In this document: positions 18,607-31,600 of the stretch, one piece after another | How the letters are laid out: each line of letters opens with the position of its first letter | Numbering within the stretch: position 1 is the stretch's first letter | NCBI GenBank assembly: GCA_905178155.1 | Contig: CAJINV010000007.1 | Span: forward strand, 4,172,265 to 4,236,264 | DNA: 64,000 nucleotides | Reading direction: 5' to 3' | DNA from: Amoebophrya sp. A120 | Taxonomy: Eukaryota; Sar; Dinophyceae; Syndiniales; Amoebophryaceae | Made by a program: the position numbers and the translations under genes | Notes under the pieces: generated by a model | Databases searched by the model: none | Told to the model about the DNA's origin: nothing | The model's input: the letters and a program-made list of their open reading frames with translations, nothing else

Positions 18607-20772
18607 ATGGCGAGGCAGCAGGCTGCGCAGTCATGTTCTTGGGGCGCACGATCACCCGCTCGGGGGGATCGTGTCAGGAACAAGAAGAGCATGCCTTGTT
18701 TTCTGCAGCAACTACTCTATTGCTTCTTCCTCCAGTTCTGTCTTTTTTCGCTGCTACCACCGGCGAACGGCAGACCGCGTATGCTGCGCCGAGAACCGCG
18801 ACCGCAGCAGATTACGCCGGATACAGATACCGCGCAGAACCCACCAAATGTTTCACAACGTGGCATCGATGATGATCCGAGCGCTGGCCGCGCGGCGGAT
18901 ACCACTAGTAAAACCAGCAGCAGTGCGAATTCCTACCCAGAGACGGCGACGAGAAGCACCAATCCCCCATCTTCAATCCTCCAGCAAGTCGAAATCCAGG
19001 GAGGAAATAATGCGAAAATAACCCTCGGCGACCAGGAGCAAGCAAGACATACACATAAACAATATTCTAGAAGCGATGTTACGATTAATAGAGCAACTGA
19101 CGAGGAGCCGAACAATGACAGAGATGACTCCTTCACTTCGGATTCTCCCGATTTCGAGCCGGACCCCCCGGCTTCGTCTCTGTTGCTTCTCTTCTCGGAG
19201 CAGATGCTCGGCGGGCCCTCTGGGGGTCGTGGTAGCTCCTCTTCGCTATTATCCACGTCAGAGGCTGCTGCTGCAGCTGCTGCAACGGGCAACAAAAACC
19301 AGGATCCAGGCGACCAGAACTCCGTGGCGACGAACTTTCTGCAGTTGGAGGAACACCAAACAGAAAGACAGAAGGAAAAAGCGGCCTTCATGTTTGGCCC
19401 CGGGTTCATGATGGCCCGGATGGTGAAGTCGTTGCTGAAAATGTGTGCCGCAGTCGCGATTTTTGCTGTGTGCTTAAGCTTTTTGAAGGGGTGCTGCACG
19501 GCGGAAAACTTCAATCTGCGAAATCTACCGGGGGTCGGGAAGTTGTTTTTGAAGTTGGGGATAGACGAGTTTGAAGATACCAAGATTCTCGTGGAAATCG
19601 TGCAGGCGAAAGATTTGAAAGGTAAAGATGGATCTTTTGTTCTAGCGGTCTCAAAAAACTGCTGTTTGATTTTATCGCTTCACCACTAAATTGTTAGTGT
19701 GGCGTACTTAGCAAAAAATCGAGAACATCAATGCAACAGGATCTGTATCAATATAGCAGCCTTTATTCATCACAGACAATGGCGACATGTAGAATCACAT
19801 CGTGCATAATGTTATACCGCATGCTACGGCTGTTCATTTTTTCTCTACACACCATACCCTCGTGCATAACGTTATTCACCACGCTATTGCGAAGAATGTT
19901 TCGGACACAGGTGAAACTTTAGTGGTGCACCTGCCTATTATTGAAGTTGTATTTCGTCTTTCAGAAGTTTACCACTCAAAATAAAAAATCCGCACAGGTA
20001 AAGGCGAGAAATCCATGCTGCTCAGCGATAACCAATTTACCGCTACCGTCGCGTTTTGGTACGAAAAATTCGAAACGGATCCGTCAGTGAAATGCGACTT
20101 CGGGCAAACGAGGATGATGACCATCCCCCAGGGCGCGTCGACGACAACCTTCTCTGCAACTTCGATCGGGACTGTGTTTATGCACATGGAAATTCAACAT
20201 ATCAACGAGGAGCGTTGTACTGCATGACAAATTTTGATGTTGGTACCGCCTCAAAAGCGAAGTCAAAGAGGTCATAGATTATCTATGACCTCTTTGAACT
20301 ATCTGATAGTTCAGGAGTAGTCGTTCCTGTTCAAAAGTGCACCAGTCATATAATTGTAATGCTAGTGATAGAAGAAGAAGATGACTTGGTGGATTTCCTG
20401 TGCATACTCCCGAACACCCAAATCGGTGCCCTAACCGTGAAGACGAAGCGGGATATTTTGGACCGCGAGAAGTCCTTCTGGGGCAGCAAGCAGACCTACC
20501 GGCTGAAGTCCCTCGAGGAGAATGGAAAGATGGCGGGCACCCTGATCGTGAAGTTCCGAAGGCTGTCCCCCGAACAGGAGGCAAACTACTTCACACCCTT
20601 GGTCAAGGGAATCGACAACGAGTCTGGGCTAGGCGCTGAGTGCATGAAGATTGCGCTGAAACTGAATCTCCCCGACACGTTGCGCAACATCGAGGGAGAG
20701 CTAAAGTGCCGTATCCTCGGGGAAGTGTTGCACGGGCAGGTGAAAGAAGTAGATAAGGGCGTAGAACAGTAG
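18607..20772 (+). CDS. C2-domain protein with N-terminal signal/membrane anchor
   Basis: Exons 18607-19621, 19998-20178 and 20412-20772 sum to 1557 nt (518 residues). Intron 19622-19997 is GT-AG; the second intron is an introner-like element. Start at ATG 18607 (MARQQAAQS); a hydrophobic stretch FLQQLLYCFFLQFCLFSLL at residues 30-50 suggests a signal peptide or anchor. A Ser/Asp/Asn-rich linker follows, then a second hydrophobic segment (MCAAVAIFAVCLSFLKGCC). The C-terminal part resembles a C2 domain: KILVEIVQAKDLKGK is the first strand and loop, TATVAFWYEK the middle, and SFWGSKQTYRLKS...GTLIVKFRRL the final strands. C2 domains bind lipids, often with calcium; few of the acidic calcium ligands are evident here. 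Confidence 0.65.
20179..20406. mobile_element. Introner-like element 11 (intron)
   Basis: Ends match as TATGCACA-GGAAAT inverted repeats. Flanks GTGTT and CTCCC do not match, but removing the element plus five right-hand bases keeps the frame open (GTV-LNTQIGALTV) and makes the total CDS a multiple of three. A perfect 17-bp hairpin sits inside at 20263-20297. Confidence 0.6.
20263..20297. repeat. Perfect 17-bp inverted repeat
   Basis: TCAAAGAGGTCATAGAT, one T, then its exact reverse complement. It lies in the middle of introner-like element 11. Loop of one base, so in DNA it is a near-palindrome. Confidence 0.9.
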
Positions 20773-21010
20773 GGAATGAAATTTTATTTTCTTGCACGTA
20801 GAAGTTCACGCACACACGACAACGACCACAACGACAACGGGTCGTTCATATTATCCTCGAAAGCATGACGCATCTGTACTGCGAAATTTTTTAAAGTGGA
20901 GACTTAATTAATAAACCGTAGATAGAAGATTGAACCCCGCGCAGGGCTGTCGTGTGTACGTGTTCTAGAACTAGTGCGGGCGCAAAATTACCCTGCATAC
21001 TCCGGAAACC

Positions 21011-24000
21011 ATGTACATGAAAGTCCAGTACTGCGCCCTGGGTCGCGTGGACTTCTCCGTGCGACAGATGGAGGCGCAGAAGGCCGCCAAGAAGGGCTTG
21101 AATGCCCCAAAGAAGAGTTTCTACTTCTGCGTCTACGAGTCCAAAAAGATTGCGGAGTCCATGGCCCGCGAACCGGTCGTTTTCACGGCCATCAGCAGTG
21201 TGAAGCATGTGAAACCCAGCACGAAGCGGGTGGACGAGTTCACGGTGAAGTGGCAGGTGTCGAAACACCAGAAGGATGACGACGACGGCCCGGATACCGA
21301 CGACGTCACTTTGCGAACCAAGGACAAGGACCGAGACATCATCGTGGAAGCGCTCGACCACTTGCAACAGGAACTCCTCCATGTGAACGATATGCAAGAA
21401 ATTGATTGCGATGATGTGTCCCGCTGTTTTTGCGGGTTCCAGGCAGCTCTTTTGCAGACGTGCATTCATCTTCCACGACTCCTTGAAAAGACTTCTACTT
21501 ACTTATCAAGGCACTTCTGCTATCCACACTTATCAAGGCACTTCTGCCCTCCGGGCGCGGCTCAGACACATTTTGTTTCTTTCTTTCGGAACCGAGTTTA
21601 TTGTCGTTGTGCATGCAGCAAGAAACGCGTTCCCCCCTCGTATCTTTTCATGTTGTCCTCAGTATAGTACTCCTCTTGCGGACCTTGAAATAGAAATCAG
21701 GGATCTGCTCCTTAGCGGGACACATCATTGTGTAAGTTGCGGCCGTTCATACACGACAGCAAGGACACGCAGCAGGAAACGGCAGAGAAGAAGACGGACT
21801 TTCAGAAGGTGAGCCAGCAAGCCATCGAGGCGAACGGTTGCCCCTCGACCGCGGAGGACTGGACGGGTTGGCACGATCTCATGACCAGCCAGGGCGCCGA
21901 TGAGAACACGGTGAAGGAAATCTACCGGGATCTGGCCCTGTACATTGAGAACGAAAAAATCGACCAGGAGTGGAAGAAAAAACTGGAACCGAACCTGCAG
22001 AAGGAACACGAGTTCTACGACGACGCGACCTTCTGGCGCCGGGACCTGCCCGGGGCAAGTCCCGTGCCCCCCGGGGAGGCCCCGATGCCGCCGCCGCCCG
22101 TGTTCCAGAACTACTTTGACGCGCCGCCACCGCCAAATGTGGCCGAAGTAGACGGCTTGGCGCACATCGACATCACCGGCCCGCCGCCCAATCTACAGGG
22201 ACCCGCAACGGTGAAGGGGAAGGGAGGGAAGGTATTTCGCCGTGTATGCAAAGAAAAGTAGGACTAGGATGCTATATTTGTTAGGACTATCGTTTTTTTA
22301 GCTGTAATGTTCACTGTGTTGAGCGTGAAGACTCAGAGAGATGCCAGCACTGCATCGCTGCGCTCGTTATGAAAGTGCTGACAAATAAATTGATGTCCAA
22401 ATACCAGGCCGCCGCCAAAGGCACCCAGAAGCTTGGTCCCGTGATGCCGTCCGGCGGAGATCAACTAATGAAGGGCGCCGTGATATGCTGGGTAAGAAGA
22501 TCACTCTCGCTCTCAAACTCAATCTCAATCTTTTGTAAACGCAAAAGAAACACGAGTGTGTAGCCCACACCTGCTCTTCCTCTATATGTTTATGCATGGC
22601 TGCACCACAATCACAAATTCAGCTTGAGGGCGATTTTCCATAGGACACACGAAGAACCGGCAGCAACTCGCGCAGCAGCAGCTTCAGGTGCAGAAAAAGG
22701 GCCCTATCGGAGGCCAGCAGCCCGATTATGCGCAGCTCAACGCGGGAGTAGCGAACGCGCACCAGATGCGCAAGATGCACGCCGAGGGCGAGGCGGTGGA
22801 CGCCGGCGGAGGTGGAGGGTTTTTCGGTCAATTGGGCGGAATGATTGACGGTTTGTTCACAAGTCGCGGGGAGGGGGACGCACAGTCGCCGGCGAACTAC
22901 GGTACGGGTGTAGTACTCCAGTCCGGATACGACAGTAATTATGCGGGAGAGGAACATCAAGTCCAGCTTGTGCACCCCTTCCTTCTCCCCAAACTGATCC
23001 GTCACACTGGGGCCGCGGACTGGCCGGGTCTGGGGTTTACGGGCTGGGAGCAGAAGCAGGTGGATGACCAGGTGTTACATGACCCAAGCCTTTCCGGCAC
23101 CGACAAAATCGGGCACTTGTTCGGCTTTCAACTGCACTGGAACTCCTACCCTAAGCTGTTCGTTTCCGCCGTGGCGCCGAATTCCCGGGCGAATTCCGTC
23201 GGCGTGAACGTGGGGGACATGCTCCTCGCCGTAAACGGCCAGAGAGTCGGCGGGAAGATGTTGTTTCCAGTACTAGCAGACAGTGCGACAGGTGGTAGTT
23301 CACAAGTCTCTTCTTTCTCCCACCCGGATGACGCAGTCGCGAGTTTCATCATGCAGAGCCACCTGGAGACGGCGGCCCAGCAGCAGCAACAGCCGAAGCC
23401 GATCGGCAAGGCGAAGCCGGTCGCGCAAAATTTTGTTTCCTTCCTCTTTTTGCAGCGACGGTTCCAGAGCGAGTACTTGCAGCTGGAACTAACCGAGCAG
23501 GACTTGGGGCTTTCCGTGAACGCCAACAGCGCCATCGCCTACGTCCACCTGGGCGGCTGGGCCGGGCAGCACGGGCTGCGAGCGGGGGACGAGTTTTTGA
23601 TGGTCAACGAGGAGTTGGTGGTGAACAACCAAAATTTGCTCGAGCAGTTCTTGAACCAACCCCGAACCGGACACCCGCTGCAGCTTTTGCTGCGGAGAAG
23701 GGGTGGATTTGAGGAACAAATTTTCCAGCACGAGGCCTTTGTCGAGAAACCGCTTCCGGTGGATTGGGAGCAGGCGTTGAGCCGGCCCCACGACGACCGA
23801 CGGGAAAGTGTGCGGGATCCTACAACCGGTATGCCGGTCCTGGACTTGTCGGAACTGGAAAATGATTTGGAGGAAAAACAGCACTACAACGCAGAAATGG
23901 CCGGGGTGCTCGGAGCGGCGGCTAAATCAGTGAAGGGGAAGAAGGGGAAACAGGCGAAAACTGGTCTGAAGGGAACGAGACAAGAACCGGGATTCGCGGC

Positions 24001-24751
24001 CTTTGGCCTTGCTCCGGGTGCGGTAGCGGTCGCTTCGCCGAAGATGTTTGCAGCGCGAAATAAAGGCGGTGTGTTGTCGACGCCGTCTCCACCGAAGCAT
24101 ACTGCAGTTACCTTCTCGCCCGATACGTATCATCATGACGTTGATCATAGTCACATGTCGCCTGGAGGTGGAGAACCACACCCGCAAGAACTGCATGATG
24201 AACACCTCGCTCATTCGCCGCCGGCATCACATCTTCACAGCCCCCCGGCCGCAGGACTGCGGAAAAGCCCTCCATCAGCAGGAGCACATCTTCCAGGAAA
24301 GAAGAAAGGGAACAAGGGCAAAGGAAGCAAATCATCGCCTTCCAACGCGACCTTTTCTGCAAGTCCGAATAGCAAACTCTCCTCCTTTCCACCCTCGAGC
24401 CCGGGGCCAGTGAGTTCCAATTCTCCTCATAGCCCAGCTGGGGCGGGCGGAGAAGAAGAGCAGCCTTTTCACATCCCACCCCCGCGGCCCCCGGGCTCTC
24501 CTCCACCGAAGGGCGGCGGCTGGGGGGCGCTCGTCGGGAAAGACAAACGGGTGGAAGAAGAACAAAGACAAGCCGCGGAAGAGGAAGCCCTGCATGCGGG
24601 CGACCGGGCGCTGGAATTACTGGATCAACACGATAATGACCCGACCGGGAAGAAAGCGGCAAAAATGGAGAAAAAAGCCGGGAAGATGGCCAAGAAAAAA
24701 GGGAAGGGAAAGGGGAAAAAGAAGGGAGGAAAGCACCACGAGTCCGACTGA
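21011..24751 (+). CDS. Protein with two PDZ-like domains and a Lys-rich tail
   Basis: Exons 21011-21390, 21757-22231, 22348-about 22491, and about 22643-24751. Intron 22232-22347 is GT-AG; 21391-21751 is an introner-like element. The third join needs one extra base to hold the frame, so its exact border is unresolved. The N-terminal part (MYMKVQYCALGRVDFS) has no family I recognise and ends in a Pro-rich stretch (PPPPVFQNYFD). PDZ-like 1: FQLHWNSYPKLFVSAVAPNS...VGDMLLAVNGQRV (about 23120-23250). PDZ-like 2: LGLSVNANSAIAYVHLGG...LRAGDEFLMVNEELV (about 23505-23690). PDZ domains bind C-terminal peptides of membrane proteins. The rest is His/Pro/Ser-rich and ends in a Lys/Gly-rich tail. Likely a scaffold. 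Confidence 0.65.
21391..21751. mobile_element. Introner-like element 12, family H (intron)
   Basis: Inverted repeats share ATGATGTGTCCCGCT near both ends; termini TATGCAAG and GTTCATA. Flanks AACGA and CACGA, one mismatch. Removal joins LLHVND to SKDTQQETAEKK in frame. Contains an internal tandem repeat (CTTATCAAGGCACTTCTGC twice, about 21500-21550). Confidence 0.85.
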
Positions 24752-25677
24752 AATTGGCCTTTTCCGGTTGCACTCTACGGTCTTTGCGACGTTTGTTTCT
24801 TGAAACTTACTTTTTGTTTCATGATCTTGTAAGATGATATCGACGTTTATTTCCTCCCTCTTGTACAGCGAACTACAAGGGAATGCGGTTCTGTTCACCT
24901 CCCGGTGCGCAAACTGTTTGAATGTACTTTACATGTGAACTCATTTTCAAGAAACAAGTTTCGAAAGTTACGAATATTACCCATGTACGAAAAACCAATA
25001 CAACACCTTGTATCATCTTTCTCTTAGCTATCAATCCCTATGGTTGCTTGTGGGCAGCGACGGGAGGTGACCAACACAAGCAAAAACGAAGGCCAAAGAT
25101 GCATGCGACGGAAGATCTGGAACTCGTCGCAAAGTTGTGCAAGATCTATGTGTTCAAGAACAAGCCCCCATTTGGCTTTCAAAGTTTTCGATGCATGCGG
25201 TCTCTTACTTCGCGACTCGTCGTTTGCCCCTGCCCTATTCCAGTCGCTTGCGTAAAGCAAGGTTGTGAAAAATCAAGCGAATTCTGTCTGTACCCCTCCC
25301 ATTACGAGGATCAAGTCTTGATGATTCTTAGTTTGTGATCATCTTTTCCAGAAGTATTTACTTGTACTTCTATTTAGATTCATCTGCTCGACTGCACCGG
25401 CCCCTTGTTGAGATACATACCTAGGAGCCTTGGTGCTTGCCGGTTCAGAGCATATAGTGAGCTTGTTGTACTTCAAGCCGTCTATATCTATGTACTTCTA
25501 GTTTGTCGATATTCACATCATGATTTTGTCTGGTGGAAGCGAAGTATTTTCCGGGAGGGGCAGTTGTCAAGGACGAATACTACACACGAATTAGGAGCAG
25601 AAAAACACAAGTGGACAAAAAGACACTTTTCTGGTTCATGGCCCGTTGCCAGGTTTTCCCATTCTTGCGCAGTCACG
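24752..25677. other. Intergenic spacer
   Basis: No supported gene. The frame of the next gene is open from about 25405 without an ATG before 25678. A short ORF at 24922-25338 has no recognisable content. Confidence 0.45.
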
Positions 25678-28600
25678 ATGCCTGAGGAGTCCGCTTCGCA
25701 CACTGCATCTTCAAGAACCCTGAGCGAAGCAATTCTGAAAACGGCAAGCAAGCAGAACGCATCGACCAGCACGACCACGATGGCGCCGCTCCAAGAAGGA
25801 CAACAGGGCGAAACGTCAGCCTTTTCCTCCCCCACGTCCACACCGGCACAACCGCCCCGCAGCAATGCTGGTGGCCGGACCCCAAGTAGTTCCTCAACCT
25901 CCCGCGCCGGCGCGGCACTTTTGCCCAACCCGTGGCGTGGACGCATGGTCCAGACACAGCACGACGGTAACAAGTGGGGACTGGTGGTTTTAGAAGATGA
26001 GGATAACGACACGCTGCACGTGCAAATTGGTTACGTGTCGCTCTGCTCCGCCCGAACTCCGCCGGCGTCGCCGAGTAGGAGGCCGAGCAAGGAAAACTCA
26101 AGGCGGTCGAGTAGATCCAGGGCGGGGTCGGCCGGCGGGGGGAATGGGACGCCGACTGCAGTGAGTAAAAGCAGTCGGAGACCGTCGGAGGTACTAGGTG
26201 CAAGAACCCGGTGAAGTTTGTGCCGGAACACTTTTTTTAATTTTCCTCGTGCCCTGGCGTGTCGTTTGGATTGCTACAACGTTGCCGCACCGACTCATAC
26301 ATAAACAATGTTGAACACCTACACAAACTCAAAGACTGATAGTGCGAAAATGTTTCTAAGTAGTCCGAGGAAAAAACACATCAAATCAGGACCAAACCGA
26401 CACAATTTTCAACGAGCCCACGGCTGGTGAGAAAGAGGAAGTCGTTCTGGTCAGCAAGAAAAAGATACTCAATTCTTCCTACGCACCGCTCGGGGTTTGC
26501 CTCTACACGAAAGTCGGAATAGGTGTGCTAGTCGGTTTCCGGCCGGAAAACGACTGCCACATACTGCGATTACCGCACAGCAGCACCACAGCTTACCTGC
26601 AACGGGACCAGTTGGTTGGGATAAGTCCCGCGTGTCCGGAACTTCCGGTGACAACGCCCTACGGGGTAGGCATCTGCGTGCGGAAATCGGAGAGTTATGA
26701 CACGTATAGAAGAAGTCGGCTTTTGCTCTAGGACGAGCTGTAGCTGCGAATTTATTAAATCGTTCCCTCTCCTTTGCAAAATTTCTTCCCCAGGAAGTTG
26801 AACTTCGAGATGGAGATCGTCTTCGTCAAGTTGTTCCACAAATGAAATAATGCCTAAACGAACCTACAGATGGACCATAAAGCTGAATCACCACGAGCAC
26901 GGCGGGACGGCGTACCTGAAGGCGGACAAGATCAACTGTGACGCACGCTTTGTCCCACTGGTCGAGGCTGGAAAGCGGAAATGGAAGCGCAAACAGTGGA
27001 AGACCTACACGCTACTCGCGAAACTGCAAAAAGTCGCACAGGAGTCGGGCGTCATCGAAAAAATCACCACGGCGTATGAGGAATCCTCCGCCGAGTTCTC
27101 GTCCGTCTACGACACGGCCAAAAAAGCCTGGGACACCACCGTTGACGTCGTCGAGAAAGAGGTCGTGCTCCCGACGATAGGGGAGACTTTGACAGGTGGA
27201 TCTCCTACTACTTCCCCAGGCAAAGACAGCGAAGTTGTAGACAAAAGCGCAGCAGCACCGGACGGCAATGTCGACAACCAGGATCCGCTTGTCGCGTCCA
27301 CATCCAAATCGCCCTCCCCCCCAGAGTCCGGAGAGGAAAACGCCTTCAAAACGCCGCCCATAGACGACAACGAGCTGCAGTCCGCCGAGGAGTCCTCGCC
27401 GGAAGAGAACGACGACGGTACCATTGTCGACGGCCAATTTGTATGCATTGCAAAAGTATCGTCCTATTTCAAGTATCATGAAGCGCATTACAAATTTGCT
27501 CAACACGACAAATAGAATTTGTCGTGCTAAATTGCCTAAGTACCCTGATTTGTAATGCAAGTCTGGCATTTATACGACTGCGATACTCTTGCAGTCCATA
27601 ATTTGCCGACGCGCAGCAGGGGGACGAGGAATTTGTCAAAGCGCAAAAGTACGTCGAGGAAGAGGCAGACCGGCTGAAAAAATTGGCGGAAACGAAGCTG
27701 GAGGAGCACGCGGACATTGTCCAGGAGGTGTACAGCCAGATCGACAAGTTGGAACACCAGAAGGAGAAAATGTTGGAGACCATGGCGGAATTTGGGGAAA
27801 AGGCAGCTTTGGAAATTGGGAAGGACGAAGACGTGAAGGAAGTGGTGAAATTAGTGGAACAGGCGAAAGATGAAGCGGCGCAAGTATTTTTTAGCATGTA
27901 ATTACGGATTTGTTATGCTTGCTGCGAGTGCGATGTCATCGATCGACAACCACGAACTGCAGGTGCAGGTGATAGGAACCGTGTTTCAACAGAGAAATCA
28001 AACGAATTTGCTTTTGCATGGTTCGCAAGATCATGCAAAAGTCCAAAAATCATGCCACCCGCTACGAGAAGCGGACACAAATACCACGTAGGAATATAGT
28101 GCTCATGAAGAACCGCGAAAACAACATCCAAATCAGGTCCTCGCCTCCGAACTGGAGAAGGGCGCGAAGGTGTACGAGTCCTCCAAAATGGCCAACCTGG
28201 TCAACGAAACCTCGAAACGCCTCCAAGAAAAGCTCGACTATGCATTGCAAAAGTATCGTACTCGTATAAATGCGAGTCTAGCATTACAGATCTGCTTTCT
28301 TACCTGAATCTGCATGACAAATTTCACTTTTCTTCTATGAAAAATTTGTCATGCAATTCATACTAGTACGATACTTTTGTATTGCATATCGACAAGCTGT
28401 CTGCGATTTCCGGACAGAAGTTGGAAGAAATCTCCACCACGCCGGAAGCGAACCAGCAGGGCCAGCAGCTGAACAAGGGACTGCAGGTATCCTGTGTAAA
28501 AACGTCCCCACCCCAGAGTTGTCATGCAAATGCGCAATGACAGAAACGCTTGTAATGCGCATCTCCTTGAGAGGCATTTCCAGTCGTATTTTGGAATTCG

Positions 28601-31600
28601 TAATGCTGTAAACAGGATGAGCAAGTGGCTTTCTCATGCGGCTTTCCTTGCTAACCAGCACTACACTGCAGATAGAAACTTGTCATGCAGAAGTCCCAAA
28701 ACTTGGAAATTTGTGTTGCAGGTTTCCCATCTTAGATCTGTGATGCTTCGGAACTAGCTAAACAGGATTACCACACTACGAGGACAAATTTGTCGTGCGA
28801 AACAATCAAAGCTGGTTGATTTGTCTAGCAGATTTCCCATCTTGACTAGGGGACTTGTCAGATTTTGATCCGTAGGGGGTTTTCGTAAAAGATCCGTAGG
28901 GGTTTTCGTAAAAGAAAGTCAAATAGAGGTAAGATTCGGTGGATAGGTAAGTGAGAGTCGGTTATTCGTGTTAGGCCGTAGAAGGTTGCCACGTCGTTAG
29001 CGCAAGGTTTTGACTAGGTATGAAAACAAATAGCAACAAAATAAAAGCCACAACAAAGATACCAGCACCTCCCCGATGAAGGGGAGGTGTTTGCATAATG
29101 TGCCTTTCTCTCATTTCCAAAATCTTAGACTCTCTTTTTTTTCTGATTAGGGGGAAGTCCTTGCATGAGGTCCGAGTTAAGACACATATGCATAAGCTGT
29201 TCCAGGTCAAGGCAAAAGTCATGGATAAAAATGCAGAGGGAGCATAGGTGTTCTACTTGTATGACAGGTGATAGACCGCGTCTGCAGGTTTCGATTAACA
29301 AAAGACTCTGAATGCGTGGCACTAAGCCTTCATGCGGGTAACAACATCTGGAGAAGGATTTACATTTATGGAAAAGACTTCAGCTGCATTTTTAGAAGTG
29401 AAAATATGTATGGGCATTGGCTTGGAAGAGCAAATATGTATGCAAAAGCTCCACGTGTGAAATTCAAGAAGTGTCTTAACAACTAGAGGACGAGACTTCG
29501 CTTGGATATTGGGGCAAAAAAGAGAAGCAAGCGCGGAAAAGGCAATGAAAAGAAAAGAGGCGCCAGGTACGAATGGGTCTGCGACCTCCTTGCTATCGTG
29601 TTGCCGCACCATAGCGAGGTAAGTGTCAGACTCACGGAGCTAGCCTGTTTATCGGAGCAGCAGACCAAGACTGAAGGGCTGGACGGGAAAGGTATTGACG
29701 TTTGAGCGCTCTGCGCCTGAAACGTCACACATAGCAACAGAGATCAAACGGGCGCCACGATTACAAATTTCGCCGATGTTGCTATCTGGAGGCAAATCGC
29801 AGTCGCATCGCAACCCCGGGAGAAAATATCAAAGACAAAGATGAGAAAAGGGAAAGGCACGCAACTAGGTGAAGCGCACTTTTGTGCATCTATTTCTCAT
29901 CGAGTCCAGCAGAATGAGCCAAGGACACCGCCACCAATCCGTCAGCGGCCGCCCCAGGGTGGTAGGTGTCGACCAGACCGACGGCGATATATTCTGCTGG
30001 GTGTGGGATATAGATTGCCAAAAGAGGAGGGAAGTATGTCAAAATATGCATGAATTGAGTGTGACTCCCGGTAGGGAAGAGCACTAGTGAGCTTGAATTA
30101 CCTCTAAGTATTTGAAACTACAGTTTGGCATGCAGAGGTAAGGCAAGCTTGCGCCACCGATCTATGGGAGGCCCGGATAATTATTGAAACTGGAAGTGAA
30201 GTTGTCATGCATGACTTTGTATTGACTTGTATGAAGAGCCTATGCACCGTGTAGGGCTAAGATTTGTATGAAAAAGAAATTTGTATGAACGCTTCCAGGT
30301 GCGATAATTTCTGGTAACATTCTAGCGGCAATAATAGTACCAGTCTGGGCCTCTGCAAGGAGGTAGGAAGACATACTCGAGGCAGGGCGCCAACCTCTTT
30401 GCGTGCTAGGGCCGAGGCCCCTTTTCCTTTTCTCCAAATTTTTTTTGCATGCGGGTAGCCGTGTATGTGTGTGATGCAAAAGAACAAAAGTTGTTCGCGC
30501 GTGGGAGCGCATTAGTAAGCACAACGGGTGGGTGCCGTTCTCACCGTAACACAAGCCCAGAACAAGAACAAGAACAAGCGAATCCCCTCCCGCAGGCAAA
30601 AAAAAAAAAGTTTCCCATCTTGAATATGGTGTGGGGACGTTTTTACGCAGGATAGCAGGACTTCATGGACCGGATTGCGCAGAAGAACGCGGTGTGGCAG
30701 GCCAAGGGCACGGCTTTGTTCGGTTCGGTACAACGACGGTACTTGGCCGGCCCGGACGGGTGGATCGCAAAGACGAGGAAAAAGTTACAACTCGTTTTAA
30801 AAGAGGACCAGCTCGGGCTGAAACAATGGGATTTTACCACCTACACGAACTCCTTCCAAAAACAGGCGAACGAATTGAACACCGAGGTAACAGAATCCGC
30901 TTTCGGAGAGCAGAAGGAACGGGCGAAATTCACCAAGAAAGCAGTGAATTCCGCGGCGGAGCAGCTGGTGGCGATCGCGAAGCCAGACGAATCCGCAGCG
31001 GAGCTGTTAGCGAAATTGGACCGAATGCGGGGAATGGATATGCTAGAAGCGATAGATCTGCAGGGTAGAAAGATGAATGTTGTGGCTTTTATGCCATTAT
31101 GGTGCTCCTACAGCACCAGGACGATCGTTGTGCCTTTTGATGTTTGCTATTGATTAATCAATGAATGAGGCCTGCGCTACTTCCGCTTGCGAAAAGCTTT
31201 GTTTTAACAATCCAGCGTGTGAACAAAAAAAAAGGTATCCTCGACAAGGCCGGCATCCACGTTCCTTCGTATGTGGCCACCTACTTCCAGGAAGACAACA
31301 CCCCAGCGAGCACAACTTCTCAAAACGACGACGATTTCAAGTTCGACGTGTCCACGCTTACCAACGCCAAGGGGGAAAAAGTCCTCCAGAAGGTGCTCGA
31401 CGACCAAAATCTTGTCGGAAAGGCGCAGGAAATGGTCGGGCACGTGGAGGGGGTGCTAGATAAAGTATCCGACCTGGCGCAGAACAAGACGGTGCAATCC
31501 TTGCTCCAAAATGTGATCGGAACTAGCAACCAAACGGAGCAGCAGATCGCCACGTATGGCACAGACATGGGGGAAACGTTGATGCAGAAACTGGAGACGA

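Larger units (their letters stand above)
28489..30654. mobile_element. Introner-like element 15, family E, enlarged by a nested retrocopy (2166-bp intron)
   Basis: Outer ends are TATCCTGTGTAAAAACGTCC and its inverted copy (GGACGTTTTTACGCAGGATA). Exact duplication GCAGG at 28484-28488 and 30655-30659. Removal joins QLNKGLQ to DFMDRIAQK in frame. The left 350 bp aligns (as reverse complement) with family E element 21, so the original element was about 340-400 bp; the remainder is a poly-A retrocopy inserted near its right end. Confidence 0.88.

Noticed and set aside
21500-21550. Tandem CTTATCAAGGCACTTCTGC as a CRISPR-like repeat
   Set aside because: Only two copies, within an intron of a eukaryotic gene.
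22484-22642. PDZ-gene intron as an introner (TATGCTGG ... CCATA)
   Set aside because: The flanking 5-mers differ and the 5-bp rule breaks the frame; left as an unresolved intron.
29268-30087. Short + strand ORFs inside the large intron
   Set aside because: Inside a retrocopy without recognisable domains; no evidence that they are translated, so kept only as a note.
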